Positions 22,501 to 35,640 of a stretch of 64,000 bases of DNA are shown here, one piece after another. This DNA comes from Riptortus pedestris (lineage: Eukaryota > Arthropoda > Insecta > Hemiptera > Alydidae), in NCBI GenBank assembly GCA_019009955.1, contig CM032232.1, positions 49,688,501 through 49,752,500 on the forward strand. Direction: 5' to 3'. The notes below the pieces were generated by a model. It searched no databases. It was not told the origin of the DNA and worked only from the letters and a program-made list of their open reading frames with translations. The stretch's first letter is position 1. Each line of letters begins with the position of its first letter. The translations under genes were made by a program, and so were the position numbers.

Positions 22501-25465
22501 TGTCAATTGGAAAAAAAAAACAAAAAAAAAAAAACAATGATCTTAATAACAATGAATTATAATTTGGAAAAAAAATTCAAGAAAATTTATATTTTGTTTT
22601 TGAGGTAAATGGCTTATTATTTACCCCTTCATTTGCTCAAATAATAGACATAGAAAATATATTAACAGGACATAGAAGACAACTCTTAAGTAGCTTAGAT
22701 TTAAAAGCCAAAGCACCAGAAAGAAAAAATGTTTTGAGAAATTAAAATAGTTGTGGAAAGAATACGAATAACTATATAAAATGGGTGTGAAAACAAGGTA
22801 GGAAACAAGGTATATTTATTTCAGAAATAAATATACATCTTACTTACTTAACTTGAACTTCTTTAGCTTTGTGACAAGGTAGCCAAAATGTCTTGTTTTT
22901 TTCAGCAACATTTGATTCTAATTGCCATTCAATGGTCTGAGTTAATCTTCTTACAGCCTTTGAAGCTAATTCATTCAAATTAGTAAAATGAAAAATTTCT
23001 TTTTCTCTATAAGGAATTTTTTTTGTAACTAGAAGTGTCTCCTCAAGTGATTTTACAGCTTCATCGTCTTGAGCATAAAGAGATCCTAAATAGACATTCT
23101 GAAAATCAGAAAGTAATAATGATGCTTAGGGGGGAAAAAAAAAGAAATAAATTCAATGGGGTCCTGTCTCACAGCATTGGTGGGACAAATGGTCAGCTTG
23201 ACTTATTCCTTTTCAATTAAACACTGATATATATTAGGTAACACACGATTCTGAGAGTGAGGAAGTTTTAGAGATAATAATATACTTACATTAAGAATAA
23301 TAAAGAATAATAGTCCAAGATTTGGTTCACCATTAGGGGCTAGAATGCCGAGTTCAAGTTCAGTTTGTTTTTCCCTCCAATCAAGAAGTGTACAAATAAA
23401 TCCATATGCCTGAAATTTTAATCAATTAAATTGTTTATTTTAGAAAGTTGGATTCTGTAGCTATAAAAATAAATAAGTAATGGAGCTAACTGAAAACATG
23501 TAACTAAAAAAATAAAACCAACTGCGTGATATATTTTAATGTGGTCTCATATATATATATATATATATATAGTATTTTTTTTTTTTTCGGTTGGCACTAT
23601 AGACTTCTAAAATCCTTATCCACCACTGAGCGAGACTCGAGAGATTTGTGATCATTGTTTTTAAATAGTAAGTGATCAACTTGACATACAACCTCCTTTA
23701 TCCAAGGATGAGTAGTCTTCATTAGACTGACGGGCACCATTGTACCTGGAGAGACTGTGGCCAGATCACACTGTCAGCCTGTATGTGGACATGATCTATG
23801 AGAGTCATAATCGTTAGTCATCTCAAGGGACTGTCAGATTTACATACTGTTTAGACTCCCACTGGTCCATCCTGGTGAGGAACTACTGCGCTCTATTAGC
23901 GAACTCGTGAACTAATGTTCTTGCAGGAGATCGAATCTGCACCTATTTTTATCTTCACCTTGCTGAAGGTAGTGGTAGGCCTGCCCATGTCTTAACCCAC
24001 ACGACTACCGGTGCCCCATATCTGTCTCTCTTAAATATATTTATATTTGTCTGTTAACTCTCTAGCAGGCCCAATTTTTATCGTTACCAAACCCGATATT
24101 TAAGCAGTTTATGCAAAACTAAAGGTTAAGTTGCTAATGGCAGAAATTGATCCAGAGGAGGAATTTCGAAAATTTGAAATATCTGTGTTACTATTGGTTG
24201 GATCAAAAAATTGCACATAACCAATCTTATTTCAAATTATATTACCTATAAATAATGTTTTTATACATATCTTCTTTATCATGAATATTAACCGAGATAT
24301 TTGGATTTTTTAGTTTTCACCTATAAGTAAATCCCCACTCCTGCTCATGTCATATGAAGAATAAAGCTATTATATCACAAACTACTTTATTCTAAGCTAC
24401 ATAAATATACCAAATATTGTTTTAAAGAGACATTTATGTGAGGTACATGCAAATTTGTTGTGTGATGTTATCAATTAAGATTTTATGTTGTAACTCAAAA
24501 ATGTTTATTTGATCTGTACTATACTCAATATTTAATCTTTTCTATCAACACTACAGATCATATTTGTTAGTCGCTGAAATTGTACTTGGATTAGTGGGGA
24601 TTTAGAGGAGGGGGGGGGGTTCAAAAATTCATAATATATCCATTATTATGAGTTGGATTGTAAAATGTTATAGAACCAATCTTATTAAACTATTTATACT
24701 CTACAATTGTTGTTCTATGGATTTTTTTGTAACTTAAATACTAATCGAGTTATTTGCACTTCCTTGTTATCAGCCTTCAGTAACCCCCCCCCCTCTATAG
24801 CCTTGTAAGGTGGGATAACAGTCCCATCGCTCTACAGTGTTACTAATACATAACACTTATTGAACCGTGGAACTACTTGATCAAATATTTATTCATTTTA
24901 TCAAAGAAATTCCATTTTTAAAAATATATATATAAGAGTAATTACATATTTTATTCTAGAAGTAAAATTTCTTCATTCATAGAAGCCAAAGCCTTCTACA
25001 TCCCTGCCATCTAGGATCACACTCAACAGAGGTGAACAACTTAACACATCAAGGGCCAAATTCTTTGTCTTAAATGGCCCAGTTATGCCAAAACTTGATA
25101 GCCAGAATACTTGACAAGCGTTTCCTTATATACCTTTTCTGAGCACCAATGCTCCATGAACCAATGACATCTTATTATAGACTTATTTATTATGCTCAAT
25201 ATCACCTCAGGTTGTAGAGTCGTCTCAGTTGTATTAGAAAATCACTCTCAGTCAGTCTCAAGTTTAGTTAAACAAAATTATCTGAATTTGAGAATGGGCA
25301 ATACATTTCTATGAAAGGTCTACAGGTAGTAAAAATAGATCAGAATTATATGAAAGAGATATTCATTCTGAAATCATAACTTACATGAACTGAGTTTGGA
25401 AGGTCATCTCTCATTTTATTCATGTACTTCTTGAGCTCATCTAAAGGAACTTCTTCAAAGTCCAT
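19505..25465 (-). CDS. GLYAT-like gene 3, complete, 6 exons
   Basis: In transcript order the exons are 25465-25385, 23409-23290, 23098-22848, 22499-22304, 21667-21528 and 19571-19505, 855 nt, 284 aa. It starts MDFEEVPLDELKKYMNKMR and continues DDLPNSVH, then AYGFICTLLDWREKQ; the GNAT part carries ELNFGLGVFRGKTLLSWA, TLPEERGKGYG (residues 219-229) and KALGFQYAFSS. TLPE-x-R here resembles vertebrate GLYAT most closely, and its glutamate lines up by eye with the proposed catalytic base of bovine GLYAT. The exon 3/4 joint reads KEVQV-N-IPEG, so the otherwise conserved EVQ is shifted by one residue at unchanged length. An out-of-frame upstream ATG lies just before the start, and a TTTTAG acceptor-like site 13-14 nt upstream suggests a 5'UTR intron. 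Closest to gene 4 by eye. Intron 1 holds a SINE and an element A fragment. Confidence 0.88.
19572..21261. other. gene 3 intron 5
   Basis: No recognised element apart from a short (GT)n at 20398-20411; the + frame at 19753-20016 has no family resemblance. Confidence 0.4.
21262..22205 (-). repeat. source block of an inverted segmental duplication
   Basis: Parts of gene 3 introns 4 and 5, exon 5, and a SINE S copy (21270-21445, minus) are found again in opposite orientation at 39568-40500. Confidence 0.8.
21528..21667 (-). CDS. gene 3 exon 5
   Basis: 140 nt after TATTTAG, ending AA|GTAGGT. Encodes VKTLPEERGKGYGQTV and IVIDGNEKGERFF. Source of the inverted duplicate at 40077-40214. Confidence 0.88.
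22304..22499 (-). CDS. gene 3 exon 4
   Basis: 196 nt after TTGACAG, before GTAAGA. Encodes (N)IPEGVEIRELTIDHVKHVN and the HWPYKF and FYYGGIAA blocks. Confidence 0.88.
22848..23098 (-). CDS. gene 3 exon 3
   Basis: 251 nt after TTTTCAG. Donor set at AA|GTAAGT because it preserves phase 2 and family length; a GTAAGA four bases on is an alternative that would break phase. Begins NVYLGSLYAQDDEAV. Confidence 0.82.
23290..23409 (-). CDS. gene 3 exon 2
   Basis: 120 nt between TTTCAG and GTAAGT. Encodes AYGFICTLLDWREKQTELE and ILAPNGEPNLGLLFFIILN. Confidence 0.88.
23575..24017 (-). mobile_element. second SINE-like repeat in gene 3 intron 1
   Basis: On the minus strand it opens GGGGCACCGGTAGTCGTGTG with a B-box-like GCAGATTCGATCTCC about 75 nt in, and is less AT-rich than its surroundings. 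Suggests a tRNA-derived SINE unrelated in sequence to family S. Only one copy seen here. Confidence 0.45.
24045..24790 (-). mobile_element. element A fragment in gene 3 intron 1
   Basis: Starts at TTTGTCTGTTAACTCTCTAG and runs through two monomers with GTGGGGATTTAGAGGAGGGG; the termini are missing. Confidence 0.6.
25385..25465 (-). CDS. gene 3 exon 1 (start)
   Basis: Twenty-seven codons from ATG (25465-25463) to CAT|GTAAGT; three residues shorter at the N terminus than genes 2 and 4. Confidence 0.85.
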
Positions 25466-27198
25466 TGTACATAAATTCTAAAATAAATAAAAATAAACAA
25501 CTGTTATGAGTAAAAGGTTTAGATAACTAAGAATAACTATGTAATTTGTATGACTTGTGGATTTTGATTCTGAACCCTCAGTTTCATTATATTTTTTGAA
25601 AAAGTTTTTTTTATAGAAATGAAAAGTATGTCACGCAGATACTGCATAAAGTAAGCAGATTTCCCACTTGCCGAATGTTATGCCAATGCCATATATTTAC
25701 TAATAAGAAGCCTATGTAACTACGACCATAATTTAGTCAGACATGAGATGATTAGTGATAAATAAAAATGCTATTATTACGATTGGTGGTAAAGTGAAGG
25801 CTGAAACCAAAATATAATAGTGATGAAAATTATATTTGATATATTAACAAGGAATATAATTTTTCATAATATATAAGCATATTTTTAATAAGAGATGAAT
25901 AGGAGTAGGGGTTTACTGAAGGCTGAAAGCTAAAAATAAAAATAACTTGGTTAATTCTTCGAAATACAGAAAAAATGTAATGTAGAGAACTACACTTATA
26001 GGAAATATTTTCAAAATTCCCACCTCATAGTCCAAATTCAGCAATTAAAAACTTGGACTAAGAGTGTCTTTAGTTGTGCATAACACATTTAAATATCAAG
26101 TTTGGTAATGATGAAACAAGAATTTTAACAGATAGAACATTAAGACAAGTGTATATATGTATGTGTACATATTTAAAGATTAGAACGGACCTCATTTTCT
26201 TTATTTTCTCCTACACAATAGAAATAATTTTGTGATAGGCTCATAAAAACAAAAACAAAAATAATAAGGGAAAAATTAATGACAAGAGTTATGTAATTTA
26301 GCGATTAAAAAGGGTATTGGCAGCAGTTTCCTAAGGCATAAAATCTATTAGAAAACAGCACACAGCTACGATGAACTAAGTATGTTCAGTGAACCCCAGT
26401 GTTCTATTTAGAAAAGGATAATTACTTAAAATAAATGCAAATTATTCCCCATTCCCGGAGTCACATTTTTGAATATTAATGTGTGTTACAGGCACTAAAA
26501 CGTAAAATAAACACACAAAGGAATTCCCACATTCTTATAAAATTTTGTTATACAATTATACAGGAATACATGTTAATATCAGTAATTTGCCTAAACACAT
26601 TGATAATGCTTTTATAGGACTCTGAAGGTCGTGAATATATTTCAGGAATACCTGAAAATATGGTTTGAATAATTATGGATTCAATCCATAGTTAAAATAT
26701 TATTCCTATTTAGTGATTTATCATTTCACTTAAGTGTTCCATCCAAAAAATAAATGTGATTGGAAAAGTGGTTAATATAAGTATTAACCTCAAGAAGCGA
26801 CTGACATGCTCTGAAATATTAATGATTTTTCATCCTGTTTGTTTGTTTAATTTAAGAACATTTAAAATACAAAGCATTGATTTTGTTGAACCATACTCAA
26901 GCAATGATTCTATCGACTCATTTCATTACTCTGTATGAAACTAGGTACTTTAAGTGTTCAGCTCTAGGTTCCAACCACAACTGGATCTGAATTTTAATGT
27001 TCTGATGATGACAAGAAAAAGCATTGAAAGTGCATCACTTTATGCCCTGAGAAGAGCTCATTATTCATGCCTTTCAAGGATTTTTCTTAGAAGTAAGCAA
27101 CAAACATCTTTGCTAAAAAGCATGCAGTGAAATCTGTTATTCCTTGAGTAATTTATTTAATATATTATTCAATGATGGCTGAGACATATATTTTACAT
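25466..27198. other. upstream of gene 3
   Basis: Contains a decayed element A on + (25628-26180: CACGCAGATACTGCATAAAG, AAGCAGATTTCCC). No TATA box or gene is evident; a promoter for gene 3 cannot be placed from sequence. Confidence 0.45.
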
Positions 27199-27420
27199 GC
27201 AATAAGTCTCCATAACCATTAACAATTTTTTAATACATCCAAATTTTCACCATTTCAGGCATTCTCAGGGACAATCAACATCACACTTGTGACTTTGTAA
27301 AGTTTATGATAGAAGGTAACATTATAATATTATGTGACGTTAATTGTCCCTGAGAATGCCTGAAATGGTGAAAATTTGGACTTATTAAAAAATTGTTAAT
27401 GACCATGGAGACTTATTGCC
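27199..27420. mobile_element. foldback MITE
   Basis: Arms of about 90 bp begin CAATAAGTCTCCAT and end ATGGAGACTTATTG, with TTTCACCATTTCAGGCATTC mirrored, around a short unique centre. No coding capacity. Confidence 0.8.
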
Positions 27421-28149
27421 ATATTGCCACGATTAATTGATGTTAAGGAGTATTTTTTTAATAATTGGTTTATAATACAGTTAGTTTTATATGTTACTGC
27501 ACACACAAAACAATTTTTATTGACACTACAAAAATATGAAAAATCACCTGGCTAAAAATATATGATATCCAAGGAAGAGAGTCAATGTCTTCTAACTTAC
27601 AACAAATATAAATGCACTTAACCAATTAAAATGAGTGTATATATTATCACTAGACTGATAAACATGCAGTTTACAGTTTAAATACAAACAGTCCAGTGAG
27701 AGGGTGTCAAGGACAGCCTTGTCATTCCAGATAAAAAAAAAACCTGACAAGTGTGCCCTATACTGTGATCATGCAAAAATCATGTCATCCATAATTTATT
27801 ATTAACATAGAAACAAGATGGGGAAACAATTGGTGGGAAAATGATTATGTCTGACACATGGGGGCTATCAGGATTTCTAATGGGTAATTTTACAGTTTCT
27901 TTTACTTCTTGATTCTTTAGTTTTGGGCATTATTTCAATAGAAAAATTCATCATGCAAGGCTGCATAAAATAAATAACTTCTCGGAATTCCGGATGAGTG
28001 CCAGAATAGCACAAGGATGTCATAACATTTTCTTTTTTTTTCTCTAACTTCTATGTAAACAAGGCTGGGCAGTGTTGGCAAGAAGTTAATCTGGTTAAAG
28101 ATTACAAAGTTAATCTTGATTAATGAATTAAAATGGTGTACCTTAATCA

Positions 28150-28563
28150 AAATGTTTACCAAAACCGATATTTAGTCATTTTATGTAAAAAGAAAGATTA
28201 AGTTCGTTAACAGCTGAAATCGGACCAGTGGGAGAGGGGGGGGGGTTTAGAGGGGAGGATTTTCGAAAATTCAAAATATCTCCGTTACTATAGGTCGGAT
28301 CGAAAAGTTGTACAGAATCAATATTATTGCAAATGAAATTTGCTATAAATATTATTATATACATTTATTCTCTATCTTAAATATTAACCGAGTTATTTGC
28401 ATTTTTATTAAATCTGGGTGGCTAACGGATTATGGGTGACGTTCTCGCCAAAAGCTAGTTCGGCCGTTTCCTTAACTGCTCGACTCTCGTGAAATTTCTC
28501 TATTGTAAAACTTCACGTGGGAAATCTGCTTAGTTTACCCAGCCCCTGCGTGACGGACTTTTT
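28150..28563 (-). mobile_element. element A, 5' half
   Basis: Internal blocks with a G9 tract followed by TTTAGAGGGG, then GGGAAATCTGCTTAGTTTAC, a hairpin weakened to CCAGCCCCTGCG, and GACGGACTTTTT. The 3' terminus is missing. Confidence 0.65.
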
Positions 28564-28579
28564 ATGGGTAAAGTTTCTT

Positions 28580-30440
28580 TAAATGAAAATTTCATGGGTA
28601 GGATTGGGTGCTTATTGAAGACTAAGAATAAATATGTATCCCTTAATATTCGCTATAGAGATTAAATGAATAGAACAACAATTGCAGAAAAATAACTTTA
28701 CAACTAGATTGTTCATATAAATTATTCGAGCTGACTCATTATAACAGAGGTTAAAACTTAGTTTTACATAAAACGCTTAAAATATGTTGATTGTTGTCAA
28801 TCAGAGAGCTATATCGTTAACGGGCAAAATATTTATCAATATAAATTTTCTTCGTCCCTTATGATGGACGATATACATATTTTCGTTTATGGGAAATTTG
28901 CTAAAATCTCTCGGACAAGAAAGGGGGTTTACTGAATGCTGACAACGAAAATATAATAATAATATTTGAGTTAGATGAAAATGTATAGTAAACAATTCTC
29001 TTTAATTACATTATCTTCAAGATTAGTTGCACAACGCATTCTAAGATGCGTATGCAAACATTATTCGAAAGCTTTACGCTAAATCTTTAGACTTATAACA
29101 ACATAAAATGAAAATCGTCTGAGTAGGAAAGAGGGGCTCATTAACTATCTTTGTACGGGTATGTCAGGCATCCATAATATGTCTGGCAATAGTCAAGCAA
29201 ACCACTTGACCGTGTAAACGAATGACGCATGGCTGGTCTCCCACATCATGGACTGGTGAGAAGATACATTTTGAAAGAAGTGGGCATTCATCGAAGGATG
29301 AAAACGCCAAAAATAAAAATAACACATTTTTCTACAAGTAAAAATATCTACTTTACATATTGAGAAATGTTTAGAGTAACAACTGAAGGAGATAACTAAT
29401 AAGTTGTGTTTTAGAACACGTTTTTACTCTACGCATAATAACAAAAGTCCGTCACGCTGAGTGAAATAAGCAGATTTCCCACGTGCTGGTGCGAATGAAA
29501 TTTAAATTCCTATGAGTACTGTACTCTGCCCAAAATCAGTGGTGCTTCAGCTAACTACCAAAAAGAAAAAAACTTAGTCACGCAGGGTTGCGTAAACTAA
29601 GCAGATTTCCTAAGTACTGATATAACACACTATTAATCTCATCTCACCACATATTCTCTATTGCTATGAAACAAACCGATGAGCAGAAGGGGAGGGTACT
29701 AAAGGCTCCGAAAAAAAAGAAAGTACGAATAACTGGTTTAGTACTTGAGTTACGAATAAATGCATACAACAAAAATTGCAGAGCTTCAATAGTTTAACAA
29801 GATTGATTCTTTAACATTTTACAATGCAACGGAGATATTTCCAATTCCCCGCCCACTCTAACCCTCCCCCCCCCCTATTCCTGGTCCGATTTCTGCCAAT
29901 TACAAATACGATCTTTCGCATTGAATAGAACGGTTAAATATCGAGTATACTATAGATCAAATGAACATTTTCGAGGCAAGGACGTAAAACCTTAATTGAT
30001 GACGTCACTGCACAACGAATTTCCATCTCACATAATAAATGTCCCTTGGAAACAACATTTGCCATTTAAGCTTAGAATAAAGAGCTTCATCAGATAGCAG
30101 CTTATTCCTTTTAGGGTACATGTGTAGGAGTCTGGGTTTACTCAATGCTGAAAACTAAAAACTCCAAATATCTCGGTTATATTAATCTTAGAGAAAATAT
30201 GTATAAAAAAAAAAAAAAAAAAAATATTTACAGATAATCCAACGTATAATAACGGAGATATTTCGAATTTTCGAAAATCCTCCCCTCTAACACCCTCCCC
30301 CTCCCACTTGTTCGATTTCGGCCATTAACGAACTAGATCTTTCTTTTTACATAAAACGATTAAATATAACGAGTTTGGTAACGATCAAACAAAAAATGCG
30401 ACTGCTAGAGCGGTAACAGACAAATATATATATATATATA
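28580..30440 (+). mobile_element. run of element A fragments
   Basis: At least two 5' ends in direct order (29446-29490 and 29573-29615, each with AAGCAGATTTCC) and one long body ending at ACTGCTAGAGCGGTAACAGAC before a short (TA)n at 30424-30440. Looks like nested or tandem insertions. Confidence 0.55.
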
Positions 30441-31008
30441 CTTTCGCTTTTGATCTAAGTCGATTTAGGAGGAGAGGCAATTTGATGAACGTGGAAATAA
30501 AAAATAGCACATTTCTTTGCACTTGGCCTAAGAATGCAGAAATATTATATTTAGGACTAATGTGCCTCTAATTATGTATCTCCCTTTTAGATCCAAATGG
30601 ACTAAGGAAATAAATTTCTACCAGCCTGTTAGAGATACAGCAAACGGCCTTTTTTGTTTATCGAAAACATATAAATTATTTTCTAAAACATTTATCTATC
30701 CGATGCATCGTAATACAGATATCGTAATATCACTTTCAAATAAATTTAAGTGAAGTGCGGCTAAACATTTTGCTTATTTATTTTAAGTGGAGTACATTGA
30801 AGTCATGCGGTGTTCACATAAGATTTGTTATCTTTATGCTCGTGAAAATGACAGTTCAAGATAAATTACACCTGACATTTTTCAGCTGTACAAATCACCG
30901 TTCCCTCGAATTACATATTTTGCTTGAGAAAATTAGAATCTTGCGTCCAATTTCTGCGTAGACAATAGCTTTGTCCCATAAGTTTTCTTTTATTTCCATT
31001 ATTTATTA
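30441..31008. other. unassigned stretch
   Basis: Two open + frames (30562-30753 and 30755-30961), neither with recognised domain, start context or splice pairing. Confidence 0.3.
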
Positions 31009-31318
31009 GCGTCCACTTTTTGCTACTAATTGAGACGGGTTATCTACAGATTACCACTCTTCTAGCCAGGGTGGACTAAGGATTTTCTTTTAAGAGTTCT
31101 TCACTAAAAAAAATCCTACTGTCTTGTTTGCTAACCATGAGAGTTAAAACGTTGGCCTTAATCTAACATGGTAAACCTAGAGTGACGAGTTCGATTCCCG
31201 GCAGAAAAATAGGAATTTATTTAGTGGCGAACTCATAAAATAAAATCCTTAGTCCCACCCTTGGTAGAAAAGGGTGGTAACCTGTAGCCATATTAGCAAA
31301 AGGTGGATGTAATCGCTT
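31009..31318. mobile_element. two SINE S pieces, head to head
   Basis: A 3' body fragment on minus (31009-31127) adjoins a nearly complete copy on + (31128-31318, with GAGTTCGATTCCCGG). Confidence 0.6.
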
Positions 31319-31482
31319 TAACTCACATGGCTAACCTAACAGGTAGCCTTAGGGGAAATCAGCTATTGAGGTTGTACTCATGATGGTATTTTCGAAAAAT
31401 CTCTTCAAATTTCCATCGATCCTATCCAGGAGATAACGAAAAAGAGGTCCGATCAAAAATTTATAAATATTTATATACTTAT

Positions 31483-31532
<50 letters not shown>

Positions 31533-31835
31533 GTATTTTGTAAAAATGAAGATCTAGTTCTTTAACGGCTAAAATAAAACCAACGGTAAGGGGGGGGGGT
31601 TTAGAAGGGGAGAATTTTGAAAATTAAAATACCTCCGTTATTGTAAGTCGGATCGAACAATTGTATAGAGTCAATCTTATTGCAAATGTAATTTTCTATA
31701 AATGTTATTATATATGTTTTTTCACTTGTCCGATTTCTGTCATTAACGAACTTGATCTTTCTTTTTACTTAAAACGAATAAATATCGAGTTTGGTAGCGA
31801 TCAAACAAAAATTGCGACGACTAGAGCGGTAAGAG

Positions 31836-31885
<50 letters not shown>

Positions 31886-32038
31886 ACCGTTTTGAACGGA
31901 CCTCCTTTTCGCCATCTACTAGGTAGGATCGATGGACATTTGAAGAAAAATTTTCAAAATTCCATCGAGAGTACAACCTCAATATCTGATTTCACTGAAG
32001 GGAAATCTGCTAAAATTGCGACCGCTAGAGCGGTAAGA

Positions 32039-32082
<44 letters not shown>

Positions 32083-32107
32083 CGAAAATTAAATAGATGA
32101 ATAATCT

Positions 32108-32266
<159 letters not shown>

Positions 32267-32389
32267 TCGCGTATTTGGAAAGTGTGACGTAGATCAAAGA
32301 AACCGAAAGAATGTTCTAGGTCCGACCAGTACCTTCCAGCCAGACGTCGAATAGTCCAGACAATTCCCCTTTGATGTATGCCGCGGCCC

Positions 32390-32398
32390 TATATAAAG
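32390..32398 (+). promoter_or_regulatory. LTR TATA box
   Basis: CTATATAAAG in the truncated LTR, at the same place as in the solo LTR. Confidence 0.6.
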
Positions 32399-33689
32399 AA
32401 GGGGCCCTAGCCGCGAGCGGGTTCGTTTTATTGTCACCTGTCTTGATGTTCACATCAGTGCTTCAGTGCGACTTAGTGTAGTGCGGTAAAGTGTTTTTAT
32501 AAGAAAAACAGTGTTGTGCCGTGACTATAAGTAACAGTTTAGTGCCGTGTTTAAGACAGTGCAGTGCCGCGAAGTAAAGGACAGTGCAGTGCCGCGAAGT
32601 AAAGGACAGTCCAGTGCCAAGGTCCAACTGACTTACCCAGGTGAAAATCATCCGTTCCTAGATCAGTTCAAAATTGAAGCATTTGTGAATGGTATTCGAG
32701 ATCCAGATGTTAAATTTGCGGTATGCGCTATGCAGAAATCATCCTTTGCTGAAACCATCTCTTACGCGCTAGCCCAGGAGACCGCTAAAGTAATTTCAAA
32801 ACCACAAGTCTACAAGGTGCGACGTCTTGAGGCTGATATTCAAAATGACGCCCAAATGTCAAGGAGTGACATAGAAGAATTAGTCAAGCGAATAATGGAG
32901 GAGCAAAGGAACAGATCACGCTCAAAGTGCTTCAACTGTGACAAGGCCGGCCATTTTCAACGTAACTGTAAAGTTCCAAAGAAAAGGTCAAGATCTGTTT
33001 CGCCACCAAGGGAGAACAAACGGACGAATAACCTCAAATCTCAAGAGACACCGTTAAACTAAAACGAGCTAGCACTGAGGGGCGCTCGAGCGGGCGGGCT
33101 GGGGGGCCGGCTCCTACAACCGCTGGCCCCACAATCTCCATTTCCATAATACAACAACAGAATAGCAACCTTACAGCTCGTGGACTCATTAAGGGCAGGA
33201 AGCAGATCCTCACCATAGACACAGGGCCGTCGCAGTCAATAATTAGGCCCGATTTGGTAAAAGGATCAGTGGAACCATTAAACGACGTTCGACTCCGCAC
33301 TGCTACTGGGGAATCAGCCACTGTCTATGGAAGAGCCAAGGTTCGACTGACTATCGCCAACACTAGCGCCGATCATGTATTTGTTGTCGCCGACATAGTG
33401 ATCATCGGTGCAGCCTTCATGATAGCCCACGGTATCAATCTGCACATGGGTCAACAAGTTATGATCTGGCGCAACGTCGAGATACCCTTGGATGTAGGAT
33501 ATGAGAGCAAGCCCACAGTAAGGAGGCTATTTACCGTCGGACGCCTGTGAAAATAGTGATATTTCGTTTCCTATTGGTTTTTCGGCAATTATGCACATGA
33601 AAAAAGTTGTTTATTTTGTTATTTAGAGTAACTTTTGTTATATTCACTTATGTCGTATATCAAGTATAAACGAGATATACTCTGAAAAC

Positions 33690-34149
33690 AAAAAGTCCGT
33701 CACGCAGGGACTGCGTAAACTAAGCAGATTTCCCACGTGAAGTTTTATAATAGAGAAATTTCAGAATAGAGAGTCAAACAGTTACTGGAAGGGCCCGAAC
33801 TAGCTCTTGACGGAAACTCACGACTAGACCCGAAGTTAGCCGAACTCATCTCAGAAGCTGAAAACAGATAAATGCAAATATCTCGGTTAATATTCAAGAT
33901 ACAGAACAAATGTATATAACATTATTTATAGTAAATTTAATTTGCAATAAGATTGCTTCTATATAAATTTTTGATCCGACGTATAGTAACGGAGATATTT
34001 CGAATTTTCGAAAGTCCTCCCCTCCAAACCCCCCTCCCACTGGTCCGATTTCAGCCATTAACGAACTTGATCTTTATTTTTGCATAAAACGTTTAAATAT
34101 TGAGTTTGGTAACGATCAAACGAAAATTGCGACCGCTAGAGGTTATCAG

Positions 34150-34215
<66 letters not shown>

Positions 34216-35428
34216 GTAACCTCTGTCTGTACATTAATTTTTTTCGCGAAATTTCACGATAACTTTTCGTTTCACATGTCATAGACACCATAACTACATT
34301 TTGTTTCTTTGGTGTCTGTTTGTTTATTTGTTTGTTTGATTGTTACCTTTTCACGCATAAACGGCCGAACCGAATTTTATGAAACTTGGTATGTATATTA
34401 CTACTAACCCAAATTAGACTTTAGGCTATATTAATATCCTCTGAGATGAACAGGAGTGGGGGTTATAAGGGAAGCCAGAAATTAAAAATAGCGATATTTC
34501 GTTTCCTATTGCTTTTTCGGCAAATATGAACATAACAAAAGTTATTTATTTTGTTATTTAGAGTAACATTTGTTATATACATTTTTTTCGTATACCGAAT
34601 TATAAACGAGATATACGCTAAAACCTATAGCGGAATTGAACAATTTTATTTGGGACAAAAGAGCCAACCGAATTAAATAAAACTCGGTACATGTATTAGC
34701 ACTAACGCTTTCATTATAACAAGCCATACCAACATTTCTAGGGACGGGCAGGAGTGGGGGTTATATGGGAGCCCTGAAATTAAAAATAGCGATATTTCGT
34801 TTCCTATTGCTTATTCAGCAAATATGCACATAACAAAAGTTGTTTATTTTGTAATTTAAAGTAACTTTTGTTATATACACTTTTGCCGTATACGGAAGTA
34901 TAAATGAGTTATACGCTAAAAACTATAGCGGGAGTCCACAATTTTATTTGGCACAAAAGACTCAACCGAACTAAACCAAACTCGGTATGTGAATTAGCAC
35001 TAACGCTTTCCTTATAATAAGCCATACTAACATTTCTAGGAACTGGCAGGAGTGGGGGTTATAAGGAAGGCCTGAAATTAATAATAGTGGTATTTCGTTT
35101 CCTATTGCATTTTCGGCAAATATGCACATAACAAAAGTTGTTTATTTTGTTATTTAGAGAAACTTTTTTTTAAATACACTATTGTCGTATACCGAAGTAT
35201 AAAGGCGTTATACGCTAAAAATTATAGCGGGAGTCAACAATTTGGAGGACAGTAAAGACTTACCTAAAAAATTAATTTTATTATTAACAAATGCCAACAA
35301 CGAGTATTAACCCTAAACACTGGGACGGGTAAATGTCAAAATATTGTGCAAAGTAAAGCCTTGCCAAAAAAATACCATCACCATTCAGCCTCAAATCAAT
35401 TCCCGGGCGAAGCCGGGTATCTGAGCTA

Positions 35429-35518
<90 letters not shown>

Positions 35519-35640
35519 TTGAACGGACCTCATTTTCGTCATCTCCTGGGTAGGATCAATGGACATTTGAAGAAATTTTTCGAAACTCGCGTTGTGTACG
35601 ACCTCAATAGCTGATTTCCGTTAAAGGAAATCTGCTAAAA
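33690..35640 (+). mobile_element. element A copy A-2, hosting element B
   Basis: 5' end AAAAGTCCGTCACGCAGGGA, CTGCGTAAACTAAGCAGATT; 3' end CTGATTTCCGTTAAAGGAAA, TCTGCTAAAA. Interrupted at its (TA)n (34154-34212 and 35431-35487, the latter running into (GA)n) by element B. Confidence 0.75.
34213..35430 (+). mobile_element. element B copy 1
   Basis: From TTGTAACCTCTGTCTGTACA to a terminal CCCGGGCGAAGCCGGG stem and TATCTGAGCTAGT. Contains about three ~300-bp units, each with GAGTGGGGGTTATA and an ATAACAAAAGTT...AACTTTTGTTAT hairpin. No coding capacity seen. Confidence 0.75.
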
